Source: Prolixibacteraceae bacterium (GTDB lineage Bacteria; Bacteroidota; Bacteroidia; Bacteroidales; Prolixibacteraceae). From it: a stretch of 32,359 bases of DNA. Made by a program: the position numbers and the translations under genes. The notes under the pieces were generated by a model. The model saw nothing but the letters and a program-made list of their open reading frames with translations, was not told where the DNA came from and did no database searches. The stretch is taken from positions 38,634-70,992 of the forward strand of contig DPRM01000065.1 in the NCBI GenBank assembly GCA_003537645.1, written 5' to 3'. Of the stretch, positions 25,378-32,359 are shown in pieces (within the stretch, counting starts at the first letter, position 1; every line of letters starts with the position of its first letter).

Positions 25378-26685
25378 TTAATTGCCTTTTCGTAATAATA
25401 AATAGCCCGAAATGCCGCCAATAACCGAGGCAATTATAATTCCGAATTTTGCCTGAACGATGTGCTCCGGATTTGTAAAAGCCAGTTCGGTAATAAACAG
25501 CGACATGGTAAATCCGACAGAAGCGAGCAGGGCAACGCCATAAAGCTGTTTCCAGTTGGCACCCTGCGGAAGTGCGGCCAGTTTAAAGAACACAATCAGC
25601 TTTGTTACACCAACAATGCCTATAAACTTGCCAAACAATAGTCCGAAAATAATGCCCAATGTGATGTTTGAAGTCAGGCCTTCAGCAAAGTTGCCCGAAA
25701 ATTCGACTCCGGTATTTGCGAAAGCGAAGAGGGGTAAAATTATAAACGCGACAATTGGATGCAGGCTGTGTTCGATTTGCTGAAGCGGAGTTATCGCGGC
25801 TTTCGAACAATTCCGAACGTCTTCAATAACTTCGAGTTGTTCTTTTGTGATCAGACTGTTCTCGTTTTTTTCGGCATTTTCGAACGAAACGGCCAGTTGA
25901 CGAAGTTTTCTGGAGAAAAGAATGTCGTCAACTTTCACGTTGGCCGGAATGGTGAGCGCGGCCAAAACGCCTGCAATGGTTGCATGAACGCCTGAAAGCA
26001 GAAATGCCAGCCAAACTCCGCCAACTCCGATAATGCCATAGAATGCGGGTCTTCTAACGCCAATTCGGTTGGCAGTATAAAGTACTACCAAAAACGCGGC
26101 TCCAATCGCAAGACTGGTGTATGATATTTGCGAGGTATAAAAGAATGCGATTACCAATACGGCGCCAAGGTCGTCGGCAATGGCAAGAGCGGTCAGAAAT
26201 ATCTTTAGTGAAAGTGGAACTCTATCGCCCAAAAGATAAATGATTCCAAGTGCGAAAGCGATATCTGTCGCCATCGGAATACCCCATCCACCTTCAGTTT
26301 CACTTCCGAAGTTAAAAAACAAATAGATTACAGCAGGCACGACCATTCCGCCAATACCAGCAAAAATCGGCAAAATTGCATCTTTCGGGTTCGAAAGTTC
26401 GCCGCCAATTACTTCACGTTTAAGTTCAAGACCGATTACGAAAAAGAACATTGCCATCAGTCCGTCGTTTATCCAGTGGCTCACTGTTTTCGAAATGTTA
26501 TAGTTCTCGAACCCTATGGTGAACTTGTATTCCCACAAGCCTTTGTAGAAATCAGAAAGAGGCGAATTTGCCATGATCAGCGCAGCTAAAGCCGCAATAA
26601 AAAGAACGATTCCACTGGTTGTCGAGTTGTTCATGAACCGACCCATTGGTTTTATCAGGTAATCTATTGGAGTTTGTTTTGCCAT
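25378..26685 (-). CDS. nhaA: Na+/H+ antiporter NhaA
   Basis: NhaA exports Na+ (or Li+) in exchange for two protons at the inner membrane and controls pH and sodium levels. The 435-residue protein has about 12 helices and the family landmarks: FFVIGLELKREV at 81-92; ATDIAFALG with Asp141 (E. coli Asp133); and IADDLGAV with the ion-binding pair Asp171-Asp172 (E. coli Asp163-Asp164). A Lys in the stretch GKFIGIVGVTKL matches the position of Lys300. A longer cytoplasmic loop (about 255-300, VKVDDILFSRKLRQLAVSFE) accounts for the extra length over E. coli (388). It lies 35 nt downstream of the DUF389 gene and is probably cotranscribed with it. Confidence 0.95.
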   Translation of the reverse strand: MAKQTPIDYLIKPMGRFMNNSTTSGIVLFIAALAALIMANSPLSDFYKGLWEYKFTIGFENYNISKTVSHWINDGLMAMFFFVIGLELKREVIGGELSNPKDAILPIFAGIGGMVVPAVIYLFFNFGSETEGGWGIPMATDIAFALGIIYLLGDRVPLSLKIFLTALAIADDLGAVLVIAFFYTSQISYTSLAIGAAFLVVLYTANRIGVRRPAFYGIIGVGGVWLAFLLSGVHATIAGVLAALTIPANVKVDDILFSRKLRQLAVSFENAEKNENSLITKEQLEVIEDVRNCSKAAITPLQQIEHSLHPIVAFIILPLFAFANTGVEFSGNFAEGLTSNITLGIIFGLLFGKFIGIVGVTKLIVFFKLAALPQGANWKQLYGVALLASVGFTMSLFITELAFTNPEHIVQAKFGIIIASVIGGISGYLLLRKGN

Positions 26686-26720
26686 TTTATAAAATATTGT
26701 AATCTGGAGAATTTAAACAC

Positions 26721-28046
26721 TTAGTTTTCGAAAAAGATTTTTAAACTATTTGATTTCAGCCGGGCTATGAGCCAATCTTCAATTTTTTTCTTTTCATGGT
26801 TAAGAATACCCTTTCCATCAGTTTTAAATGCTATGATTATAACTTTCTGTGAACTAGTGTTTTTGCTGTTGAATACATTAGATTCGGCATAAGTGCAGCT
26901 TGTTATTTGAGGGTATAAAACTTTTATCTCATCGAGAATCTGTTTTCCCATGTCGTTTTTGTTTGATATTATTTCAAGCTGTTCTTCTTTTGTTTTAAGC
27001 AGCTGCGAAAGACGGTTTATTTCTGCTGAAAGATTTTCTATCTCACTGTTTTTCCGGGTTATCTGGTCGAATGAGAATCCCTGCTGAAATTCTATTTTTG
27101 CATTTTCCAAATCAAATAACTTTGCATTTTCTTTGATCTTATCTTTCTGGGTATCACTCAACGAAACTCCGCCATAAATCAGGGTTATCGTTTCTTTGTC
27201 GGGATTAATTTCACTTTTTAACAAATAATTTCCTTCGGCAATACTCACGTAGCTTACATATTCAGAACCTCTTTCAATGAATTTTTCTTTCATTACCAAA
27301 ACATAGCCAAAGTAAATGCTTGGAATGAGAACCAGTATAATGACAAAGGATATCCATTGGTTTACTCTTTTCTTTTGTCCTGCATCAACCAGAGTCCGAA
27401 TCGGAAACTTTAGGATTTGAGAAACAATTACTGATGAAATTGCGATAAAGACAGCATTGATGGTGAACAAGTACAATGCCCCGAACAGGTAACTAAATTG
27501 CAATGTAGCCAGACCATAACCAGCAGTGCAAAGTGGCGGCATCAATGCAGTTGCAATGGCAACACCCGGAATAACATTTCCTTTTTGCTTGCTGCTGATG
27601 GCAACAATACCCGCTAATCCACCAAACAAGGCAATCAGTACGTCGTAAATCGTCGGGCTGGTGCGGGCCAGTAACTCGGAATGGGCAGTAGAGATAGGGC
27701 TAATCAGAAAATAGGTTGTTGAAGCAATTAAGCTGGCAGAAACAGCGAATATAAAGTTTTTTAATGCCTGTTTGAATAGTTGAAAATTATACGTCGCAAT
27801 ACTATAGCCCATTCCATTGATTGGCCCCATTAATGGAGAAATAAGCATCGCGCCGATGATAACTGCAGTTGAATTCATATTTAACCCGACTGACGCAACG
27901 ATAATAGCAAATGCCAAAATCCAAAGATTTGTACCCTTGAATATTAAATCTTTTTCAATTGCTTCATGAATTTTATCAAAATTATCGACCTCACTGTCAA
28001 GCTCGATGTAATTCAGAATTTTCGAAATCAATTGAGAATGCTTCAT
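26721..28046 (-). CDS. DUF389-family membrane protein
   Basis: I chose the ATG at 28046 (MKHSQLISKILNYIELD); the open frame upstream is basic and has no typical start signal. The product has 441 residues. The hydrophobic core (about 50-265) is a DUF389 domain with the family phrases STAVIIGAMLISPLMGPI, GLAGIVAISSKQKGNVIPGV and ATALMPPLCTAGYGLA. A soluble C-terminal part follows, with a likely coiled coil (about 335-385: NSEIENLSAEINRLSQLLKT) and an alpha/beta end. DUF389 proteins have no established function; membrane transport is suspected from their helices. It comes first, with nhaA 35 nt downstream, which hints at ion or pH homeostasis. A weak -7-like box (TATATTTA, 28105-28098) lies upstream. 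Confidence 0.85.
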   Translation of the reverse strand: MKHSQLISKILNYIELDSEVDNFDKIHEAIEKDLIFKGTNLWILAFAIIVASVGLNMNSTAVIIGAMLISPLMGPINGMGYSIATYNFQLFKQALKNFIFAVSASLIASTTYFLISPISTAHSELLARTSPTIYDVLIALFGGLAGIVAISSKQKGNVIPGVAIATALMPPLCTAGYGLATLQFSYLFGALYLFTINAVFIAISSVIVSQILKFPIRTLVDAGQKKRVNQWISFVIILVLIPSIYFGYVLVMKEKFIERGSEYVSYVSIAEGNYLLKSEINPDKETITLIYGGVSLSDTQKDKIKENAKLFDLENAKIEFQQGFSFDQITRKNSEIENLSAEINRLSQLLKTKEEQLEIISNKNDMGKQILDEIKVLYPQITSCTYAESNVFNSKNTSSQKVIIIAFKTDGKGILNHEKKKIEDWLIARLKSNSLKIFFEN

Positions 28047-28097
28047 AGTTTTTGTTTTTGGAAATAGCACTCGTTTTGCGAATTTTAACTTGAGTTG

Positions 28098-28105
28098 TAA
28101 ATATA
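28098..28105 (-). promoter_or_regulatory. Weak -7-like box of the DUF389-nhaA unit
   Basis: Minus-strand TATATTTA differs by one base from the TAnnTTTG consensus and lies about 51 nt upstream of the DUF389 ATG. No convincing -33 box was found. Confidence 0.3.
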
Positions 28106-28169
28106 ACCAAGTTCTGTGAAGGATTAACATTTAGAATATAAGTTCGTTTAAATATCCCTATTTGTTGGG

Positions 28170-28201
28170 ATTGTGGCTGTGGTGGTCAGCTGATAGTTTT
28201 G
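28170..28201 (+). promoter_or_regulatory. Predicted promoter of the receptor/PepSY-like unit
   Basis: ATTG (28170-28173) and TAGTTTTG (28194-28201) are 20 nt apart. The -7 box fits TAnnTTTG exactly and the -33 box differs by one base. The start would be near 28208, about 25 nt before the ATG at 28233. I saw no Fur-like palindrome, although the neighbours suggest metal control. Confidence 0.5.
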
Positions 28202-28232
28202 TCGCCGTAAAATCAAAGTAAATGTACAAGCG

Positions 28233-30605
28233 ATGAAAAAGTTTTTGATTGTGATTGGATTGATTGTATGGGCTGGTATTTTGGCTGGTTTGGCGCAGTG
28301 CCGGGTAACCGGAAACCTGGTTGATGCCGGAAATGATCCGGTGGCTTTTGCCAGTGTGGTTCTTGCCCGGAATAGCGATGGGCAAGCGATTGCAGTAATG
28401 GCCGACGACAAAGGTTATTTCTGCCTGAACAATATTAAGAACGGCGATTACCGTTTGACCGTTTCTTTGCTGGGTTTCGAAACATGGTCGAGCCCGGTGG
28501 GAGTCGCCGACGATGCCGCAACCGTCAACCTTCACGACATTCAAATGGTGCCCACAATTACCGATTTGGCCGAAGTATTGATAACCGGAACTTCTCACAT
28601 CAGCGAAATCAAGCCGTCGCTCATCAAGTATAAAACCAGTTCGCTTATTTCGCAAAGTGGCGGAACAGCGGGCGACATCCTGAAAAACATGCCGTCGGTG
28701 GCAATGGGCGGAAGCCCGGGTCACAACCGCGACATCCGCTTCCGCGGCTTGGGCAATGCCTACACCAAAGTGCTGATCAACGGACGTGAGTCGGGATTGA
28801 GTGGCAACAACCGCGAAACGGTGCTCGACCAAATTCCCGCCGGAAGCATCAGCCACATCGAAATTATGGCCGTTCCAGGCGCTGAATATCAGGGCGAGGG
28901 CATCAACGGAATTGTGAATATTGTGCTGAAAGACAATGCCAATTTCGGGCTTCACGGCAAAGCGGAGGCGATGGGCGGAAACCACAACGGCAACTCGGGA
29001 GGTTTTTCGATTTCGAATAAAACTGAAAAGTTGAACGTGTTTGCCAATTACGATTTCCTGAACCGGAACCTGCCCAAGCCAAAAGACAAGTTAAAAACTG
29101 ATCTCAAAAACGGTGCGGTCACACAGGTGGAAGATTCGTACGAGCTGGAAAACAAAAATTTCACCAACCACAATCTGCGCACCGGCTTCGAATACCTGCT
29201 TCAGCCAAAAACCAAATTGAGCGCCGAGTACATTTATGGCTACCAGCTCGAAGACAAGGACCGCTCGCTGGAATACACGCGCACCGACGGTTCGGGTAAA
29301 TTTAAATCGGCTGCACAGGAAGTAAAATCCGAGTACAAACCGAACAATTATCACCAGGTTTATGGGGCGTTCGAGCACACGTTTGCTAAACAAACGAAAT
29401 TGCTGATTAATGCCAGCTACCAGACCGAAGAACAGAAGAAAACTGAAGAGAAAGCAACGTACGCATTGACTTCGAAAGGGAAATGGGCGAATTTTCAGCC
29501 AGCGCTCGAAAATAAATACGAAAATCAGAATAGTGAAAAACTCCTGTGGAATGCTACACTTTCGAAACTGAAACTGGGTAAAAACCTGCTGAATGTGGGT
29601 TATGCCGGTGAAGCCGATTCGCGTAAATTCAACAACACGACAGATAAATTCAGCTACAAGGACACCACCTGGACCAAGTCGAGCAACGGGTTCGATAACT
29701 TTAAAGTGAACGAAACAACCCACGCATTTTTTGTAACCGACGAATACAAAGTAGCATTCCTGAAACTGAAGGCCGGTTTGCGTTTCGAAACCACCCAAAC
29801 CAAAGGCAATGCGCAAACTACCGATCTGAATGCTTCGAAAAATTACAGTTTACTGCTCCCCTCTGCTTCCGCAACTTTCAATTTAGACAAAACGCAGTAC
29901 CTGACCGTGAATGTTGGTCGCCGCATCCGTCGCCCCGGGTTTAAAGACCTGAATCCGTTTACCGAGCAAAAGGAACCAACTAAATATGCCAAAGGAAACC
30001 CAGAGCTGAAGCCTGAAAAAGCCTGGGCGTATGAGCTGGGCTACCTGAAAAACTTCAGCAAATTCAATGTGGGTGCCAACCTGTTTTACCGCGACATTAC
30101 CGATGTGATCCAAAAAAACATTACCGAAGACGATAACGGCATTGTGACCGAACAACCTCAAAATGCAGGTCGCGCCTACGTGGCGGGTTACGAACTGATG
30201 TCAACCATCAAACCATTCGATTTTTGGCAACTGGCTTTGAGCTTTGCACAATTCGAATCTGAAATTACAAGCGGCGCATATTCCGGAGATGCCTTGAGCG
30301 ATCAGTACAAATGGTCAGGAAAAGCAATCACCGATTTTACTTTACCGAAGGGCTGGTCCGCACAATTAGCGTTCAATGCCGTGGGGCCAAAGGTTTCGGA
30401 GTCGAAAGAGGAAAGTACCATCTGGTTTGCCGATCTGGGCGTTGAAAAACGTTTCCTCACCAACGGCGCGCTGACGTTCCGGATGACCGATGTGTTTGAT
30501 AGCCTTGCGAAACGCAAAACCGAACGCACCGATAAATCGTCAACCATTGAAACCGAGTACGGTTTGGGGCAGGTATTTTTAGTTGGATTAAGTTGGAAAT
30601 TTTAA
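28233..30605 (+). CDS. TonB-dependent-type outer-membrane receptor (OMP_b-brl family)
   Basis: The 790-residue protein has a signal peptide (MKKFLIVIGLIVWAGILAGL). A CarboxypepD_reg-like domain follows (about 24-110: RVTGNLVDAGNDPVAFASVV). The plug-like domain (about 115-235) has GDILKNMPSVAMGGSPG, IRFRGLGNAYTKVLINGRES and IEIMAVPGAEYQGEGINGI. The rest is a barrel with the family landmarks RRIRRPGFKDLNPFTEQ and KGNPELKPEKAWAYELGYL, and it ends in a proper aromatic strand (VFLVGLSWKF). It is shorter than a classical siderophore receptor. The PepSY-like membrane gene begins 11 nt downstream, a pairing seen with receptors for iron chelates, so a metal chelate is a likely but unproven ligand. Codons appear richer in G and C at third positions than in the neighbouring minus-strand genes, judged by eye. 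Confidence 0.88.
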   Translation: MKKFLIVIGLIVWAGILAGLAQCRVTGNLVDAGNDPVAFASVVLARNSDGQAIAVMADDKGYFCLNNIKNGDYRLTVSLLGFETWSSPVGVADDAATVNLHDIQMVPTITDLAEVLITGTSHISEIKPSLIKYKTSSLISQSGGTAGDILKNMPSVAMGGSPGHNRDIRFRGLGNAYTKVLINGRESGLSGNNRETVLDQIPAGSISHIEIMAVPGAEYQGEGINGIVNIVLKDNANFGLHGKAEAMGGNHNGNSGGFSISNKTEKLNVFANYDFLNRNLPKPKDKLKTDLKNGAVTQVEDSYELENKNFTNHNLRTGFEYLLQPKTKLSAEYIYGYQLEDKDRSLEYTRTDGSGKFKSAAQEVKSEYKPNNYHQVYGAFEHTFAKQTKLLINASYQTEEQKKTEEKATYALTSKGKWANFQPALENKYENQNSEKLLWNATLSKLKLGKNLLNVGYAGEADSRKFNNTTDKFSYKDTTWTKSSNGFDNFKVNETTHAFFVTDEYKVAFLKLKAGLRFETTQTKGNAQTTDLNASKNYSLLLPSASATFNLDKTQYLTVNVGRRIRRPGFKDLNPFTEQKEPTKYAKGNPELKPEKAWAYELGYLKNFSKFNVGANLFYRDITDVIQKNITEDDNGIVTEQPQNAGRAYVAGYELMSTIKPFDFWQLALSFAQFESEITSGAYSGDALSDQYKWSGKAITDFTLPKGWSAQLAFNAVGPKVSESKEESTIWFADLGVEKRFLTNGALTFRMTDVFDSLAKRKTERTDKSSTIETEYGLGQVFLVGLSWKF

Positions 30606-30616
30606 AACCAATCACG

Positions 30617-31333
30617 ATGTTCTCATTCAAACAAATTCGCGCTCTTCATAAATGGCCGGGAATACTTTTCCTGTTTCCCGCTTTCCTGATCAGCATCACC
30701 GCCATTTTACTGGCACTCGATGGTGTGCTGCACATGGACGGGGTGAAAATCAATGTGCCGATCATGTCGTCGGGCAAATACGCTGAAAATGAAATAAAAG
30801 CTGTAGTTGCCAGTACCGACCGGCAGTTTGCAGGTTCGAAAAACGGGCTTTACATTCTGGAAGCTGGCGAAGTAAAATCGGTGCCGGAGTTGGCCGGAAG
30901 CGATGTGCGTTCGCTGCTGCTGGTAAACGACACGCTTTACATCGCAAGTAAACAAGGTCTGTGGCGACTGGTCGGCAACACAATCGTCCAACTGAATGAC
31001 AAGGATGTATTCCATGTTAGCCGGACCCCAAACAATCAGCTACTGGTAGGTGCCGGAAAAAGTGGAGTTTTGCTGTTCGACCGGAATGGCGCAGAAATCT
31101 GGGATAATCAGCTAGTCAAAGAGTTTTCCGCAAAGCTTGCAGGTTCAAAGCAAAAGCAGCCCCAAACTTTGCACAAACTGGTGATGGATTTGCATACCGG
31201 TGAGGCGATTGTAGGCAAAACTTTGATGCCGTTCTGGATTGCTTTCAGCGGGATTCAGTTGTTGCTGCTTACCTTAACAGGTTGCTGGTTTGTTCTCAGG
31301 AAAAAGCCGGGAGTTAAAAAGTTAAAATTATGA
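30617..31333 (+). CDS. PepSY-associated membrane protein with a periplasmic propeller-like insert
   Basis: I chose the ATG at 30617 (MFSFKQIRALHKWPG); a possible earlier start would overlap the receptor gene. The product has 238 residues. The N-terminal helix ALHKWPGILFLFPAFLISIT and the C-terminal pair LHKLVMDLHTGEAIVG and FWIAFSGIQLLLLTLTGCWF are typical of PepSY_TM proteins, which sit in the inner membrane beside iron-uptake receptors and may reduce ferric chelates. Between them, where PepSY domains usually occur, lie three short repeats: AGSKNGLYIL, IASKQGLWRL and VGAGKSGVLLFD. They look like blades of a two-component-regulator-type propeller, too few for a closed ring. The gene follows the receptor by 11 nt. 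Its stop codon overlaps that of the convergent DUF2007 gene (6 nt). Confidence 0.75.
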   Translation: MFSFKQIRALHKWPGILFLFPAFLISITAILLALDGVLHMDGVKINVPIMSSGKYAENEIKAVVASTDRQFAGSKNGLYILEAGEVKSVPELAGSDVRSLLLVNDTLYIASKQGLWRLVGNTIVQLNDKDVFHVSRTPNNQLLVGAGKSGVLLFDRNGAEIWDNQLVKEFSAKLAGSKQKQPQTLHKLVMDLHTGEAIVGKTLMPFWIAFSGIQLLLLTLTGCWFVLRKKPGVKKLKL

Positions 31334-31711
31334 CATATACATAATAGCCAATGGAATAAAAATCAAAATAATGATCAACGCTAGTAGAATCATCAGAACC
31401 AATTCGGGAGAAAATTGGCCAATCAGCGGAATTTTAGAGGAAAATTGGCCAACCCTTTTCAATATTGCCAATTCATTTTCAACAGGTTCCTGAATATATC
31501 CGCCCTCTTTAAGCGAATGAATTGCCCTGATGACATCCGATTCGCGGACGCATAGTTTCACGCCACCAACAGCATTGGCTCCTGCCTCGCAAACCTGGGC
31601 ATTTAGTTCATCTCGCAAAATCACTTCAAATTCTTCTGATTCGAGTTTCGCTTTTGCCAAATGCGCTTCGTAGCTGTATGTAAAACTGATGATTACTGTC
31701 CAGTTGTCCAT
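31328..31711 (-). CDS. DUF2007-domain protein with a C-terminal membrane helix
   Basis: The ATG at 31711 is preceded by AAGGA (31725-31721) with a 9-nt spacer, one of the clearer Shine-Dalgarno sites in the window, which decides the start. The product has 127 residues. Residues 1-70 match DUF2007, a small ferredoxin-like fold proposed for signal transduction: WTVIISFTYSYEAHLAKAKL, FEVILRDE, GGVKLCVRESDVIRAI. A linker (QEPVENELAILKRV) leads to a C-terminal transmembrane helix (LVLMILLALIIILIFIPLAI). The family has no known activity. It overlaps by 6 nt the convergent PepSY-like gene. A possible small membrane-protein frame ends 5 nt upstream. Confidence 0.8.
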   Translation of the reverse strand: MDNWTVIISFTYSYEAHLAKAKLESEEFEVILRDELNAQVCEAGANAVGGVKLCVRESDVIRAIHSLKEGGYIQEPVENELAILKRVGQFSSKIPLIGQFSPELVLMILLALIIILIFIPLAIMYMS

Positions 31712-31716
31712 ATATA

Positions 31717-31896
31717 TTATTCCTTGATAAAATAAACTGTAGCAGCAATCAATCCGGCACAAACTACGATCCATCGCAAATGCTGCAAAACCCACCTGTT
31801 AACCTTGGTGTTTGAAGGTGGAAGCCTGGCAACTGACAACTTCTTCAGCGTTTGGAACCTCAGATTTAATGATTTGACGATGGTTATTTCGTGTTG
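31717..31896 (-). other. Possible small membrane-protein gene or remnant (59 codons, no ATG)
   Basis: On the minus strand a frame stays open from 31896 to a TAA at 31719-31717, 5 nt before the DUF2007 ATG. It would encode a basic stretch (NLRFQTLKKLSVARLPPSN), then a helix (WIVVCAGLIAATVYFI) and KE. No ATG or GTG lies in the frame; TTG codons do. An ATG in another frame just upstream (CAAATGGTT, about 31910) runs into a stop after seven codons, so a frameshifted gene is possible. The hydrophobic helix and tight spacing make chance less likely, but coding is not shown. Confidence 0.3.
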
Positions 31897-32208
31897 CTAT
31901 AAACCATTTGTTCAGCGATTTTCACCGGAAAACAAACCGCAAGAGCAAATTACACAAAACATCACCAGTTCATCTGAATTATGATTTAAATTCGGATGAG
32001 CGAGAATAATTAATTTCCAAATCTAAGATATTATAAACATTATTTGAACTTGATTAATATCAGTTGAAATTTCATCTTAAATCATCAGCTATCAATAGTT
32101 AATAAATGTAAAAGGAATACTTTTGGGTCTTTATAAATAATGAATAATTAAAGGAATTATTTGTGGAAATAAAGATTTTGATTATTCGTCTAACTAACTC
32201 TATTACAA
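31897..32208. other. AT-rich intergenic region, 312 nt
   Basis: This region lies between two divergently oriented features and is very rich in A and T. I see no open frame of note and no terminator. A TACTTTTG at 32118-32125 fits the -7 consensus for the rightward gene at 32209, but it has no clear -33 partner and would leave a leader of about 80 nt. Confidence 0.5.
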
Positions 32209-32359
32209 ATGAAAAGTAAATCAATTTTCATCATCGCCTTCAGTCTCTTGTCTTATTTCCTTGTCAGTATTGCTGCTCAGGGACAGGAGAAAACCGGAAA
32301 GAATGGGCTCGATTGGGTAAAACTGAACGCTGGTTTTAAAGGGGCAACTTTTGTTGGAA
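32209..32359 (+). CDS. Secreted protein, 3' truncated by the window edge
   Basis: An ATG at 32209 opens a frame that runs off the right end (50 codons seen). The N-terminus is a signal peptide (MKSKSIFIIAFSLLSYFL, continuing VSIAAQG with cleavage likely near AAQ). The first mature residues are GQEKTGKNGLDWVKLNAGFK followed by GATFVG. A Trp followed by a short Gly-containing turn resembles the start of repeated beta-propeller or Ycf48-like secreted proteins, but there is too little to decide. It is probably an exported protein of unknown function. Confidence 0.6.
   Translation, partial: MKSKSIFIIAFSLLSYFLVSIAAQGQEKTGKNGLDWVKLNAGFKGATFVG

Noticed and set aside
31712..31795. N-terminal extension of the DUF2007 protein
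   Set aside because: A Shine-Dalgarno site fits the ATG at 31711, and the extension has no DUF2007 similarity.
31981..32086. Inverted repeat ATGATTTAA / TTAAATCAT
   Set aside because: It is nine AT-rich bases, 88 nt apart in a very AT-rich region, and is likely chance.
1..32359. Signs of a mobile element, prophage or CRISPR array
   Set aside because: No transposase, integrase, phage gene, direct-repeat array or tRNA attachment site was seen.

Overview
The window reads as chromosomal DNA of a Bacteroidota (Bacteroidetes) bacterium, probably of the Bacteroidales/Marinilabiliales (Prolixibacteraceae-like) side; that placement is inference. The support is: outer-membrane beta-barrel receptors with an N-terminal CarboxypepD_reg-like domain, twin-arginine secreted Gfo/Idh/MocA oxidoreductases, promoters of the Bacteroidetes type (TTTG, about 19-20 nt, TAnnTTTG), weak or absent Shine-Dalgarno sites, and many short secreted proteins. 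No rRNA, tRNA, CRISPR array, insertion sequence or integrase was seen.

Layout. 1-8167 (+): an efflux locus with a 5'-truncated RND pump, a 1570-residue RND pump fused through six extra membrane helices to an ABC ATPase, and a separate ABC-2 type permease. 8179-9666 (-): a Tat-exported Gfo/Idh/MocA oxidoreductase. 9863-13155 (+): a TM2-domain protein with its own terminator, then four overlapping genes (LolA-like periplasmic protein, secreted YidD-domain protein, two paralogous TPR/IPGSG-motif proteins). 13257-14756 (-): a second, closely related Tat-exported oxidoreductase. 15062-16332 (+): AhpC-type peroxiredoxin and an acetate/succinate transporter of the SatP family. 16457-18913 (-): outer-membrane beta-barrel receptor. 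19114-23090 (+): a lipoprotein and the transcription-repair coupling factor Mfd. 23094-25283 (-): an MNT/HEPN nucleotidyltransferase pair, a GNAT acetyltransferase and a secreted YD-repeat-like protein. 25378-28046 (-): NhaA and a DUF389 membrane protein. 28233-31333 (+): a TonB-dependent-type receptor followed by a PepSY-like membrane protein. 31328-31711 (-): DUF2007 protein. 32209-end (+): start of a secreted protein cut by the window edge.

Functional links. The RND-ABC fusion and the following permease probably form one efflux machine that joins proton-driven and ATP-driven modules; the adaptor and TolC-like genes would lie left of the window. The overlapping 10350-13155 operon looks like an uncharacterised cell-envelope module. 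The receptor plus PepSY-like pair suggests uptake of a metal chelate. The rest is housekeeping: DNA repair, redox defence, ion homeostasis and a toxin-antitoxin-like pair.

The best candidates for something undescribed are the RND-ABC fusion (2715-7427) and the overlapping secreted YidD/IPGSG operon (10350-13155).
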